Shown here piece after piece: positions 1-11,021 of a stretch of 27,500 nucleotides of DNA. Made by a program: the position numbers and the translations under genes. The stretch spans positions 1-27,500 of the forward strand of contig JAHBMJ010001223.1 of assembly GCA_018398765.1 (NCBI GenBank), written 5' to 3'. Under the pieces are notes generated by a model that worked only from the letters and a program-made list of their open reading frames with translations, searched no databases and had not been told where the DNA came from. This DNA comes from Chromera velia (lineage: Eukaryota; Sar; Chromeraceae). Each line of letters starts with the position of its first letter. Position 1 is the first letter of the stretch.

Positions 1-2126
1 CCAAACGGCTCCCATAAAATCAAAACCTGAGACCCCCCCTGCCTCCATTTCCCGTTCAGGAAAAGCAAGACTGCCCAAGTGTTTTCTGTTATACTCCTCG
101 TCTCTCTGGCAAAGTGCAGACGCTATAGAGCAGAGACGGGCAAAGATCGTTTCATCTTTTTTTGTCTCGGTCTCTCTCTGACTGCCGTCTCCACTGCCGT
201 CCTGCCGTCTCCTCCGTTTGAGCGACGGCTCAGCGCAGAGACGCATGAGCAATCGGAGTCTCATGGCACGTGGTTGAAGACGGATGGGGCGAGAGGGGAA
301 GCAGAAGGGAGTTGGGTCTCTCTTCGCTTCCTCCGGATTGTTGCGTGGATCCCGGTGGTCCACCCACCGATCCACCGGGGTCTTTTTCAGAAGATTCAAA
401 AAACGACACGGGTCACCACCTGCTCTCAACAATTCTCTTGCACAAACCCAAAAACGACAAAAATCCCCCGCTCTTTCGAGCCCCCGCCCGTCATTCATCA
501 CCTCAACTGCAACACGACAGAACGCATTGCACCTATCAGGAATCCAGAATGTGTTGTCTTTATTATCCCACGGGAGCATCATTGCATTTGGATTCGCCCC
601 GTGACCGAGCAACTGCACGATTAAACGGGGGAGCCCTATGCTACACGCTCGGAGGAGAGAGAGGTCAACTGCCCTTTTCTGCTCCCACTCCTCAGGCGGC
701 ACTCTCCCTTCGTCGCCTTCGAAAGATTCTCTCGGCACTGACACCATTTTCTCTGGATTCGTCTGCCTCCGTCGAACTTCAAAATCCAAAACCTTCGCCT
801 CCACCAAATCTATGTACCAATACACAATGTCACGATCTCTTGGTGAGAGGAACATCAGAGCATGGTTTGGGTCAAGACACCGAAGGGTTTCAAATGAGTT
901 TCCAAATTTACAAAACCAATTTGCATCATCAGATTCCGAATCCCCCCCCCCCCTCCTGCTGATCGATGCACATCTGAGAGGAATTTTTTCATCTCTTCTG
1001 AGGCTGCGCAGACTCTCTCGGCCTGGGACAACACTAAAGCGCGCCTCTTTGCCTTTGGAAGGCAGCGAATCTCTTCAAAGAATTTCATGTATCGCGTCGT
1101 CGATTCACCTCGCCATCCCATCTGCAGCATGACCCCCGACCCCAACACCCTCCCCGAACTTCTTAAGTGGAAACTGCCTATCCGTCTCGCAACCCACTGT
1201 GCGGATGCAACACGCTGCTGCTCAGTCAAGTACGATCCGACCAGCCGGACCGTCTCTTGGTCCCCCACGTGGGACGCCGTCACCAGCCAGTGGCAGAGCG
1301 CCCTCACACCAGGAATGCGGGGATCAGCAATCGCGGCCTGCCACAGCAGCAGCAGCACATGGCGGCGGAGAGAGAAAAATTCGGGGTCCAGCGGTACGAG
1401 CAGTTTCATATTCGGAAGTGTGCGGTCAAACGGGTGGTCTCGTCCGTGGTATCGCACCCTCTTCTGCACTGCATAGTACCCCTGTCTTCCTAGCAGCACC
1501 GGCATCATCAGCTTGGTCGCAAGAAGGGAGGGATTCTGCTCTTTCAAAAGGACTTTCCAGAGGCAGGGAAGGTCCCACACGACCTTTAAGGCGAAATCAA
1601 AACGAGCGGAGGGGGTCTCAAGGTCGCTTGCAAACATGTATGGAAACGGGTCGAGGTCTTGAATATACTTCCACAATCCCCGTTCTGCATCAGACAAGGT
1701 TTCCAACCATTCAGCCCTAATTTTCTTTTTGGCACAGGCAGAGGACCAACTCCCAACTAGAGCCGCCATGCCTTTTTTCTTCTCCTCAAAACCCGCCCTA
1801 ACGCGCGTACGTACGAGACCGAGATGAGGGAGATACACCGAAAAGAGCACATGATGTGCCCTCTCCGACCTCTCTCTCCTCAATGAGTCGACGCTCAGTA
1901 GAAATTCCTGACCACTTCTTCCATCTGGCTCACACTGAAAGCCATGCGGGTGAGTGGATCGCACAAGACTTTCTGCTCCTCGCAAGTCTTCAAAAAGTTT
2001 CACGACACCACAGAGTGACCTCTGCATCTCTGCAATGATCTTTTCTTGGTCCTCTACCCTCTTCCTCAACTGAAGGTAACCGGACTGCCAAGTCTCCGGA
2101 ATAGGGACACCTCCAACCTGCGCCAT
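1..2126 (-). CDS. Unidentified protein with C-terminal ankyrin-like repeats; partial, one homopolymer frame break
   Basis: The first ATG is at 2126 (MAQVGG...); an in-frame TGA lies shortly upstream, near position 2200. The first frame is open to a stop at 855-857, but at the run of 12 C (942-953, G on the coding strand) the reading passes better into another frame, which is open from there to the left edge of the window. Thirteen or ten G would join the two. The total is about 708 codons and still open. Seen: a short coiled-coil-like segment near residues 15-45 (LRKRVEDQEKIIAEMQ), a long helical middle part rich in Leu, Arg and Trp, a Gly run followed by an acidic stretch (DSESDD), then ankyrin-type sequence near residues 494-520 (LLRACSIGLPRLIVQLL, then GHGANPNA), and a second ankyrin-like end near residue 565 (ELLRAGGDP). 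The N-terminal 400 residues match no family I recognise. Ankyrin repeats usually mediate protein contacts; the actual role is unknown. An intron near the G run is the main alternative to an indel. Confidence 0.6.
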
Positions 2127-2186
2127 CACGACTCTTTCTGTAGCCGGCTTTTCGTGCGTCTTTCTATCCGAAGAGACCTCAACCAA

Positions 2187-2520
2187 ATGCCGTCTCCGTC
2201 TTCAATCTGAAAATTTGATTTCAATTCGCACAATCAAATGACGCATACGACGCGGTGTGAACAATGCCGTTGAGCATGCTGGCTGTATCTGGCTGTATTT
2301 CGTTGCACTGGAAATTCAACGATGCTTAGCTGTGAAAGACAGTGCCCTATTTAAATTCCTCCTCTTGTAGGTTCCAACCAGAGAAGCACGAGTTGGCCTC
2401 CCGGGGGAGGGGGGGGGCCGGGGGGCGAGGCGGGATACGGCGCCGGAGTCCGGACCAGCTCCGCGCGCGGCCGCCGCCGCGGGATACTCGAGCTACAGAC
2501 ATCAAAAACGAATTCTTTGC
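2187..2520. promoter_or_regulatory. Upstream region of the ankyrin-like gene with a GC-rich patch
   Basis: This stretch lies upstream of the minus-strand gene that starts at 2126. Positions 2398-2490 are strongly GC-rich, with runs of G and many CpG, unlike the CT-rich or AT-rich DNA around it. No TATA box or known site is recognised. Its role as promoter is inferred from position only. Confidence 0.25.
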
Positions 2521-2940
2521 TTAAACTCCATATGGTTCCCCAAACACACTGTTACACATACTTACACATACTACGGCAATTCTAAGACCGCTATCTACCA
2601 TTACCTGTATAATTGAAAAATTACTGTAGAAATTAATTATGAGTCACGCGGTGAGTGCTAGGGTGAGTAGCTGGTAGTTCAACTAAGTTCAACTAGCAAA
2701 TTAGCAAATCCACTGACAATTCGGATAACAATTCGTCATAATAATAAAAAAAAAACGCACCTATTTCTTTTATCTAAGTGCGAAACGCCTACAAAAATTA
2801 AGGAAGACATTAGAAGATATAAATTTAATTTAGATTCTTGGAAATTTAACATGAAATTTCATATTTTATGTGATGTAAATTATGTTTTAGAAGCTAGAGT
2901 GCGCATGAACACTTAGACGGTTAATTGGTACTCTTGAATT
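2521..2940 (+). pseudogene. AT-rich island with a copia gag-like fragment
   Basis: The composition changes sharply to AT-rich. One plus-strand frame is open from 2671 to a TAG at 2914-2916. Its last 40 codons (from about 2788) look like real protein, including LDSWKFNMKFHILCDVNYVL. This resembles the conserved start of Ty1/copia Gag (aromatic and Trp residues, then a hydrophobic stretch ending in V-L-E). There is no start codon context and no continuation. It is probably a small remnant of an AT-rich retroelement, different from the copy at 14-24 kb. The assignment is by pattern only. Confidence 0.25.
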
Positions 2941-3589
2941 CCTCTTCCCGGTTTTAATGCTCTGTACGTCTCTGTCTCTGTCCTGCTTCACGACTCAATT
3001 CGACGCGAAAGACTGCAAAGGGAGACCTCTTTGTTCTGCGTGTCCTTCAATGACAACCGTTGAAGGTTCAAGACACCGAAAGACAAACATACAAAGAGGC
3101 AGGCAGGCAGGCAGGCAATAAGACATGGCGCCTCTGCCTCTTCTGACCCATTTGAGAGCCATCTTCCCGCACCTCATTACCGTCTCTCCTCCTGTCCCCT
3201 GCCCTCTTTTCTTCTAGGATAGAGAGTCCGTCTCCCTTTCTCTCTCCCTTCTCTCGCCTTCCCTGTCCCGACAAGGAAAGCGCTGCATGAAGGAGGGAGG
3301 GTGCCCAGTGCCACCGGAATGCAGGCACCGTCCAGACCCATGCAATCCTATCGAGACGCCAACAGAACGTGAGGCCCCCAGGAAGAAAGAAAACAAGATC
3401 GACAGGGCGAAGGAAAGAAGAAAGGAAGAAAGGACCAAAGTCCGTCACAAGGCAGTCGTCAGTCGAATGAATGAATGAATTTTAAAGGAGATTCCTCTCT
3501 AGTGTCCCGCACCCTGCCCCCGTCCCCGATCCCGACGAAGAACCTGATGCAAAACCCCCTCCCCTCTCTTGTCTCTCTGTCTGATCTCT
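2941..3589. other. 3' flank of PSMA6, no gene seen
   Basis: This CT-rich stretch contains a short tetranucleotide repeat (GGCA/GCAG units, about 3098-3116) and a tandem GAAT repeat near 3466-3480. The open frames here are short and low in complexity. It presumably includes the 3' untranslated region of the minus-strand proteasome gene that ends at 3590. No polyadenylation signal is evident. Confidence 0.3.
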
Positions 3590-3647
3590 CTAGTCCTTCT
3601 CTGCGATTGCCGTCAGATGGTCTTCGACTTCGCTGTCTGCCAGTCGT

Positions 3648-3684
<37 letters not shown>

Positions 3685-6371
3685 CTTTGGTCATCAATCA
3701 AATTCCTCTTGATCTGTTGCTCATTCCATCATCATACATGACAAGGAGCCTTTTTCCTCCCGCACTTTTCTTGACCACAGGGTATTGACCTTTCTTGCCT
3801 TCCTGCATCCTTTCCGCGAAACCGAATGGAATCAGAGACCGGAGTGGAACGGAAGATGAACGAGAAACAAGAGGAGGGAGCAAAGAAAACCTGTGGAAAG
3901 ACAAGTCACACACCCCATTGCAGGACGAGTGCTGGATGTCCTCGCGTCTCTCCTCTCTCATGCATTCACGAACAAAAAAAAACGAAGAACCGCTCCCTCC
4001 AGCCGAGCCTACCAACCGGAATTTTGGATTCTCTGCCGTCACCACTGCGACCTCGATATCCGCAGGCTTGAAGTCAACCCCCAAGACCTGAATCAAAGCA
4101 TGAAAGAAAAGAGAAGAGAAGAGAAGAGAAGAGAAGAAAAGAGGAGGAAAGAGGAGGACAACAGAGTGAGAAATGTCTTGTCCTGAGGAATGTTGTGGTT
4201 TAGCGACATCATCAAGATGATTCTTGCATGCGTTACAGATTGTACCTCAGCAGGTTTGAAGACCACCTCCAGATTATAAAGGCGAGAAAAGGACACGGAG
4301 AGAAGGAGAAAGGGAGGTGAAACCGAATCTGCCTGGCTGCTCTGTGTGCGTGGAGCTTACTAGCTGACTGACTCACGTACCGTTTGAAGGCACTCCACCG
4401 CTGCTTGGACTGTCTCGTCGCAGTTGTTGGGTGCCGTCTTTCTGACAACCTTCTCGAGAGCGTTGGTTGCCTCCTGTTCTTTTGCACCACTGGCACAGGC
4501 CTGTATCTAGTCAGGGAGTGAGCATGTGTGTGTGTGTGTGTGAGTCCTTGCACGTGGACGGTCATGCATCATGCGCATTTATTCGTATGTCACTTCAGTC
4601 AGTCACTGGAGGGAGGGAGCAGAGTGCATGCATTGGGGGGGGAAGAGAGGGGAGGGAGGGACATGCAGGAAGGTCCTCTTGACAGACACAGAAAGGAAAA
4701 AACGATCGTAGAGAATTCCCATGTCTCACACACCCGCGCATCCTTTTTTTTGCTTTGCATCCACAGAAAATCCCAACCACACGCCCCACCGCCCCAAACA
4801 GTGTGCCTCTTCACCCCCTATAAACAGACAGAAAGCCTCTCTACCCCCACATATGTCCAACAGAAAGCACAAAACCAGCAAACAACCGCGCCTTCCCCCC
4901 CCCTCCCCCCCCAACACACCTGCCCCCCCGCACAAGAAAAGAGAGGAAAAGGGGAAGGGAGGCCCGGAGGGAGGAAGGGGAAGAGAACAGCAGCAAACAA
5001 ACGGACCTTGTACCCAACAAAATGCCCTGCCGGATCCACTTTGAAGACCTGAGGGCCCGTCTCGTCGTCGATGGCGATGAACACGCACATCACCGCATGC
5101 AACCTCATGTACGCGTGCTGCGTGTAGATCTGGCACTCGTTTGCGACCTTGTGGGCCAGGAAGTGGACCGGTATCGGGTACCCCTTCTCGTGCGCGAACT
5201 CCGCAGCGATTTGCCGTGCACGATACACCATTGCACGACAATCCGCTGCAGATCATCCAAGTGCGGGTGCGTACGTACGTTTCATGAAAAGAAAAAGCAG
5301 GGGACGGAAGTCAGGAAGGAAGGAGCAGGCAAGGAAGGAAGGAAAGAAAGAAAGAACAGGAAGAACGAAAGAACGAAAGAAAGAAAGAAAGAAAGAAAAG
5401 AAAGAAAGAAAGCGGTCCCCTCAAAATGTATTGATGACCGACCAACCGACCGACCAGCAAGACCCAAAATAGAGGCACCGATCTCGTCGGTAATTTTGAA
5501 AAGGGACGTGACGCTTGTGGGGTCCAAAAGTTTGTCCTGCACCCAATTTTCAAACACCCGTACTTCCATTCACGCCTCCCGCTACAATTCATACGCATCA
5601 GTCATTCCATCACTAGAAGACCGCACACTACGGTAAAAGCACATGCTGGAATGTGTCTGCTTTGGGCGCAAATTGATTTCGGAGCTAAAGGAGGTGGGGG
5701 CACGAAAGAGCTAGACGAACGAATGGCCTCATCTCTCTAGGGCCAGGCAGAGAGACCCTCTTTGGTCAAGGAGGGCCGGAAGCACATCGAGCGTTAGCGC
5801 GCCATAGAAAAGTAGTCCTGTCCCCTCAACTTTCCTTTTTGCAAAGGACACGTACCGCGACTCTCTTCCTTTTCTGCAAAGAAGTCCCATCCATCAACCC
5901 CCCCAACCCGCCCGACTGACCGGCACCTTCCTCTGCGAGACCACACAAACGGAGTCCTTCCCGCGGACAGCAAGTGACGTGAGACCACAAGACTTCACGG
6001 CCTTGAAAACATACTCTGCAACCGCACATAAAGACTCATATATATGTACACGGAAAAATGAACATCCACGCAACGGAGACGTCAAGAAGACGCCAAACCG
6101 CATAATGGTCATCTCCGGTGCGTCAATTTCAGGAACCCCGCTGGTTGGGTTGGGTTTCGTTGTCGCACTGTCCATGCTCTGCCCCCCCTCGCTCTTTTTC
6201 TCAAAAGATTTTCCATGACCAAAAACTTGGCTGCGGACCATCTTTGCGCACTAAGTCCATCTGTCTCGCGAAAACCCCAGATCCCCTCTACTCACCAACT
6301 TGATACAATCTGCCCTCCGGAGAAAAAATGGAGATGTGGCGATCATACATAGACTGCCCCCCTCTTGACAT
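3590..6371 (-). CDS. PSMA6: Proteasome subunit alpha type-6 (20S core alpha-1), seven exons, complete
   Basis: Structural alpha subunit of the 20S proteasome core. It forms part of the outer seven-membered ring that gates substrate entry in the cytosol and nucleus; it is not itself proteolytic. Exons on the minus strand: 6371-6296, 6015-5921, 5536-5455, 5245-5007, 4500-4381, 4087-4017, 3647-3590. All introns are GT-AG with consistent phases. They add up to 741 nt, or 246 residues, the same length as human PSMA6. Diagnostic blocks: the N-terminal proteasome alpha signature ([19 protein letters not shown]), [74 protein letters not shown], and the C-terminus [17 protein letters not shown] before TAG at 3590-3592. 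The start ATG at 6371 gives MSRGG, as in orthologues. The exon 6 donor (GTTGGT) is weaker than the others; it is chosen because it gives the right phase and joins KFR to RLADSEV. Confidence 0.95.
3651..3682. repeat. (CA)16 microsatellite abutting a splice acceptor
   Basis: There are sixteen uninterrupted CA units. On the transcribed strand of PSMA6 this is (TG)16, ending directly in the CAG acceptor of the last exon (acceptor at 3648-3650). Confidence 0.95.
4103..4140. repeat. (AAGAG)n pentanucleotide repeat
   Basis: This is an imperfect AAGAG tandem repeat inside PSMA6 intron 5. In the transcript it reads as a pyrimidine tract (CTCTT)n ending about 15 nt before the acceptor of exon 6 (4088-4090). 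Confidence 0.85.
4524..4543. repeat. (GT)n microsatellite
   Basis: A short GT repeat in PSMA6 intron 4, a little upstream (in transcript order) of the exon 5 acceptor at 4501-4503. Confidence 0.8.
5283..5414. repeat. Long polypurine tract (GAAA/GGAA units)
   Basis: About 130 nt of nearly pure purine on the plus strand, made of imperfect GAAA, GGAA and GAAC units. It lies in PSMA6 intron 3, so the transcript carries a very long pyrimidine tract upstream of the exon 4 acceptor (5246-5248). Mirror-type purine tracts of this kind can form triplex DNA; that is an inference. Confidence 0.85.
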
Positions 6372-7083
6372 TTTCGCTTCTCACAGAAAGTCAGGTCGGG
6401 TAAGTGAAAGAAGAAAGACACCAGGAAACGACCGCCCTCGTCTCGCGGGCAGGACGCGAATCAAGTGGACACAGCACAGACAGAAATTTGTTCTCTTGAC
6501 GTTGGGAAGTCACCAAGAATTGACGATTTGACAGCAGGAGAAAGTGCACCTCTACGCGATCAGGGAACCTCCAGCGTCATATGCAATTCTTTTCCAGTTG
6601 ACTCTTCAACCTCCCCGGTTAGGAATGGTCAGCATCATTCAAGTCAATCATAGTCAATCCACTGCTTTCCGCTGCCAGCATCTGCCATGCAGCTCAGTCA
6701 TGCTCAGTCTGGCTTGAAAAAAAGTGTGGGCCGGAGACGGACGGACACCCGGACCCCGGCCACACAACTGTTGGGCGAGGCCCCGCAAAGAGTGCGTGAG
6801 GGGCACTTCTCAGAGTTTTCTCGCATTTCGGGAGCTCGCACGGACAATTTTTCTACAAAAATCGGCTTAATTAGCCGGTTAATCTGAAGTCGACTGTGTC
6901 GATCTGTTGTCTTGCATGCCTTTCTGAACTCCCCGCCCCTCTTTGATGAAATTCCCTCTAACTCAGTACACGTAAGGTTCAGGCATCGAAGGTCAATTTC
7001 ACCCTACGACGGTTTCCTTTTCATTTCACGCACGTTTCATTGAGCCGGATTTGACGCAGTTTCGTTCGTAGTCAGGAGAAGCC
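6372..7083. promoter_or_regulatory. Divergent intergenic region between PSMA6 and the P450 gene
   Basis: These 712 bp separate the start codons of two head-to-head genes (PSMA6 minus, P450 plus), so both promoters and 5' untranslated regions must lie here or partly overlap. I see no TATA box. There are short direct repeats (GTCAATC near 6642 and 6652; CTCAGTC near 6693 and 6703). No coding feature is recognised. Confidence 0.5.
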
Positions 7084-10000
7084 ATGGCGGGTGCAAGTAA
7101 GATGTCCGCTGGCTTCTTCGGGGAAAACCGAATAGCTGTTGTATGTGCTGCTGCCGGTGCCTTGCTTCTGGCAGAGTACATCTACCGCAAACTGAAGAAG
7201 AAGCCCTCATGTCGGCTGGGACCCAAGCATGTCCCCTTCCTCGGTCACTTGGTCAGTCACAAGATCTTTCGATCGCCGATCCGATTTTTGCACGTGAGTG
7301 TTGTTCACTTGTCACCATACTTCCCTTTGGTTTCCTGCAGCCTCGTCTGCCTGAGATGATGCACCAGCGTCTGGACAAAATGGTGGACGACTTCGAGGAA
7401 ATGGGGGATGAGCAGACACTGACTCTGGACGCTCCCCTCATCCCCAGCATGGTCGTCACCATCGACCCCAAGAACGTCGACTGGATCCTGAAGGTGAGAG
7501 CGTTCTCTCTCTTTCGTCTGTGTGCAGGAGGAATTGAGGGAAGAGGGATGGGGGGGCTGATGCTGCACCACCTGAGCAAAGAGCGCCAGAGCATTCGGAC
7601 AGGGGCGGTCGTCGTCTCGAGTGCTCTCTCTTTTCGATTAATTTGTTGGCAGCACGGGGTGGGTGTAACGTAAAGATACACTCCCCCCCACATGAGCAGT
7701 TCTTGCCTCTACCACGCCTGAACGCTTCCTCATACATTACTCCATGCATTGCCTCTCCTCCTAGCTCTGTGGGGCTGTGCGTGTGCTTGTGTGAATGTGT
7801 GTGTGTTTCAGTTTCCGCTTGTGTATCTAAGTGTGCTTCTGTTTGTGTGCAGACAAACTTCGTGAACTATCCCAAGGGCTGGTACTTCATCAACGCCTTC
7901 AAGCAGCTCCTGGGGGACGGCATCTTCAATGCAGATGATGATAAGTGGAGTCAGTCAGTCACTCAGTCCAGTCGGTGAATCAGTAAGACAGTCAGTAAAT
8001 CAGGGATGCAGACGCAGACATGTTGACAGACAGGCACCCATCAGAAGTGATTTTCCTCTCTCCTTAGTCTTCTTTCCTCTGCGCTCTGTTCAGTTGAGCC
8101 TCCGTCGAAGAACCACCCTTCCTTCCATTTTCCTTCCTTGCACCCTTTTGCTTCTTGCTCGCTCTTCACCTGATGTCTGCAGAGGTACAGCGAAAGAGGG
8201 CTGCACCGATGTTCAGGTCAGCATGCAGGAAGGATCAATCACGGAAGGGAGTAGTTTCGGCTGAAGGAGTTATGGGAGGGGGGTAGGAAGGAAGGCGGAC
8301 CCGTTGAACATACTCAGGAAAGGACAAGATCAGGAGAGAGAAGAGAGATGCGCGGGACGTGGAAGTAAATTTTGCAGCATTTGATTTCTGCGGGGGGAAA
8401 GAGGGGAGAAGGCGGCATTAGACCCCGGTCACGAATTCTACAGCGTCCAACGTGTGTTTTGTGTTAAACTCGCGTACACTACGGCATTTCTTCATTGTGC
8501 ATCTCATGTTTGCCGCTCCGTGACTGCATGCAGTTTGGCAATGCTTCAGTACATGTACGAGAGTTTTCTCGTGCATGCGGAGGAGCTCCGAGAGATCGTG
8601 GTGAGTCCTTCAGGTTCAGTCTAGGTTGAGATGGGGGGATGTCCGGCAGTCTCACGGGAGGTGAGGGGGGGTGTGCCACACTGCAACTCTTTTGTTTGCA
8701 ATAAGCCTTTTGGTCTGGAGCAAGGGAAAAGGCCAAACACAACGCTGAGACTGTTCGTGTCAAGAAAGAGCCTTTCTAAGCAATGTGTGGGTTTTATGTC
8801 TATGTTTTCTGTTCCCTGGTGATGTGCAGGACAACGCAGCAGAGTCCGGGGAGGAGCTCGAGCTCTACTCTCTCTTCAACAGATACACTCTCACATGGTC
8901 CGTCGAGGCTATTTTTTACGTATCATCAGGAGGAATGGCAATAGTCTTTTTTTTTTCTCGCTTGCTTGCTGCTTTCCTCCCTTCCCACCGTCTTTCCCGC
9001 CAAACACATTCATATGCCGACCCATACAAGTGTCTTCTTTTTTCTCTCCCTTCCCATCGTGCAGCGTTGGAGAGATCGGATTTGGAGTCCAACTGAACTG
9101 TCTCCGAGATCCCAACCACACTTTCATGGCGGCATTTGACCGCGCCAACGCCGCTATTGAGTGCCGTTTGTACCACCCATGGTGGCCCCTCGAGAAGCTC
9201 TTCGGGTTTCCCCGAGAGAGACAACTGGCTCGGGACATCGCGACTCTGAACTCTCTTTCTCTCGACATTGTCAGACAGAGAAGACAACAGATTGCAGATT
9301 CCAACAACGCTCAGACAGAGGCCAGATCTGCACTCAGATCGCAGTCTATCGCTGAGCCTTCCCCTTCACACACGATGAGCAGACAGGCACAAAACCCAAC
9401 CTTCGGGGCCGTCTCCCGAAACCCATGTCTCACGGTCTCCCCCCCCACCTCCCCTGCCAGAGGAAACGCTCAAACTTCCTCAACAATCTCCTCTCCTGGC
9501 CAAGCCACCAGCACGTCTTCCACTTCCTCCCCCAGCAACCGTTTCGCAGTGCCCCCTCACATCAGTGTGAACGCCCCCAGATCCCCCACAGGCTCCGCAG
9601 CAGGCAACCCCAGCCCCACAGAGTTTGAGGACCCAGCAGAAAACCGAACAGTGCTCAGGGTCCCAGCATCTGCTGGCAGCAAACTCCGACGTCCCTCTCT
9701 GCCCTCCACACAGGGTGCCCAGAGCCTCCTTGAGGGTGCCTTGAAAGTGGGAAAGAGAGATTTCCTCTCTGTCTTCATGGTGGCCGATCCGAAGCTGACT
9801 GACGCAGAGCTGCGCGACATGGTCCTGAACTTTCTCATTGCAGGGAAGGACACAACCGGACAGGCCCTCAGTTGGACTCTGTACGAACTGATGAGACACC
9901 CTGAGTGTCTGGAGAAATGCAGAGAAGAGATCGCGGCAGTGAAGGCCAAGAACGATGGCTCCGTCCCTTTCGATGAAGCAAGGGTGGGTGGGTTCTCTTC

Positions 10001-10982
10001 TTTCTTCTTCCTTTTGCTTTTCCTTTTCTTCCCTCGTCTGTGTCTGTCTGAGGTTTGAAAAAGAGGATCAAAGTGTTTTCTCCTCGATGCCCCTTTTTCG
10101 TCCGTTTTCAGACTCTCTTGCTGCCTGCCTGGGTGTCTATACCTCTATCTCCCTGTCAGTTTGCCTGCCTGAGAAGAGGAAGATTCTCAGGAGAAATTGT
10201 TCTCTCACTTTTGCACATCTTTCTTTTTGCCTCTGTGTTTCTGCGTTTGTGCAGTCGGGTCTCCCCTACGTCACCGCGGTCCTCCACGAGGCCCTCAGGC
10301 TGCACCCCTCCGTGCCTTGGGAGATGAAGATGTGCAGGAAGGACGACACCTGGCCAGATGGAACCTTCGTCCCTGCAGGCACTCTGACGATCTTCGCTCC
10401 CTACGCTATGGGAAGGAACAAGAAGGTCTGGGGAGAGGACGCGAAGGAGTTCAAGCCCGAGAGGTGAGTGACCTGCAGCAATAGCTTCAAGAAGACAGGA
10501 AGAGGAAAATGAGAGCTTTAAATCAAGAGCAGGAAAGGCAAGGGGGTCGGAGACCTCCTGAAGGTGTGAGTATATAGTTGTATGTCTTCCATTTGCCCGT
10601 CCTCGGTCACTTATTTTGGTTATTCCTTCCTTCCCAAATTTGAAAACAAGTAGGCAGACATCGACATCGATGCTGCTTTGAGAATGTTGCCTCATGCCAA
10701 TGATGGCATGCGTCCCGATGGACCCCGGGGCTTCTTTGCTTCTTTCCCTCTTCTTGCAGGTGGCTGGCCATGAAGACCCTCCCCTCGTTCTCCGTGTACC
10801 CCGTGTTCCAGGGAGGACCCAGGGAGTGCTTGGGGAAGTACATGGCCATGATCGAGATGAAGACTGCACTCGCTGCTGTCCTCGACGCCTTCGTTCCGAA
10901 ACCCACCAGAGGTAATTCAGGGGACACGGACTTCTTTTGTCTCTCTCTCTCTCTCTTCCTCTCTATCTCTTCTGGTGTCTGT

Positions 10983-11021
<39 letters not shown>

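Noticed and set aside
270-962. Plus-strand open frames of up to 230 codons at the left end
   Set aside because: They lie antisense to the ankyrin-like coding frame, have Pro/Ser-rich shadow composition and match no family.
3698-4096. Reading exon 6 of PSMA6 straight through to 3698
   Set aside because: The sequence after KFR is unlike any proteasome subunit, while splicing to 3647 gives the conserved C-terminus and the expected 246 residues.
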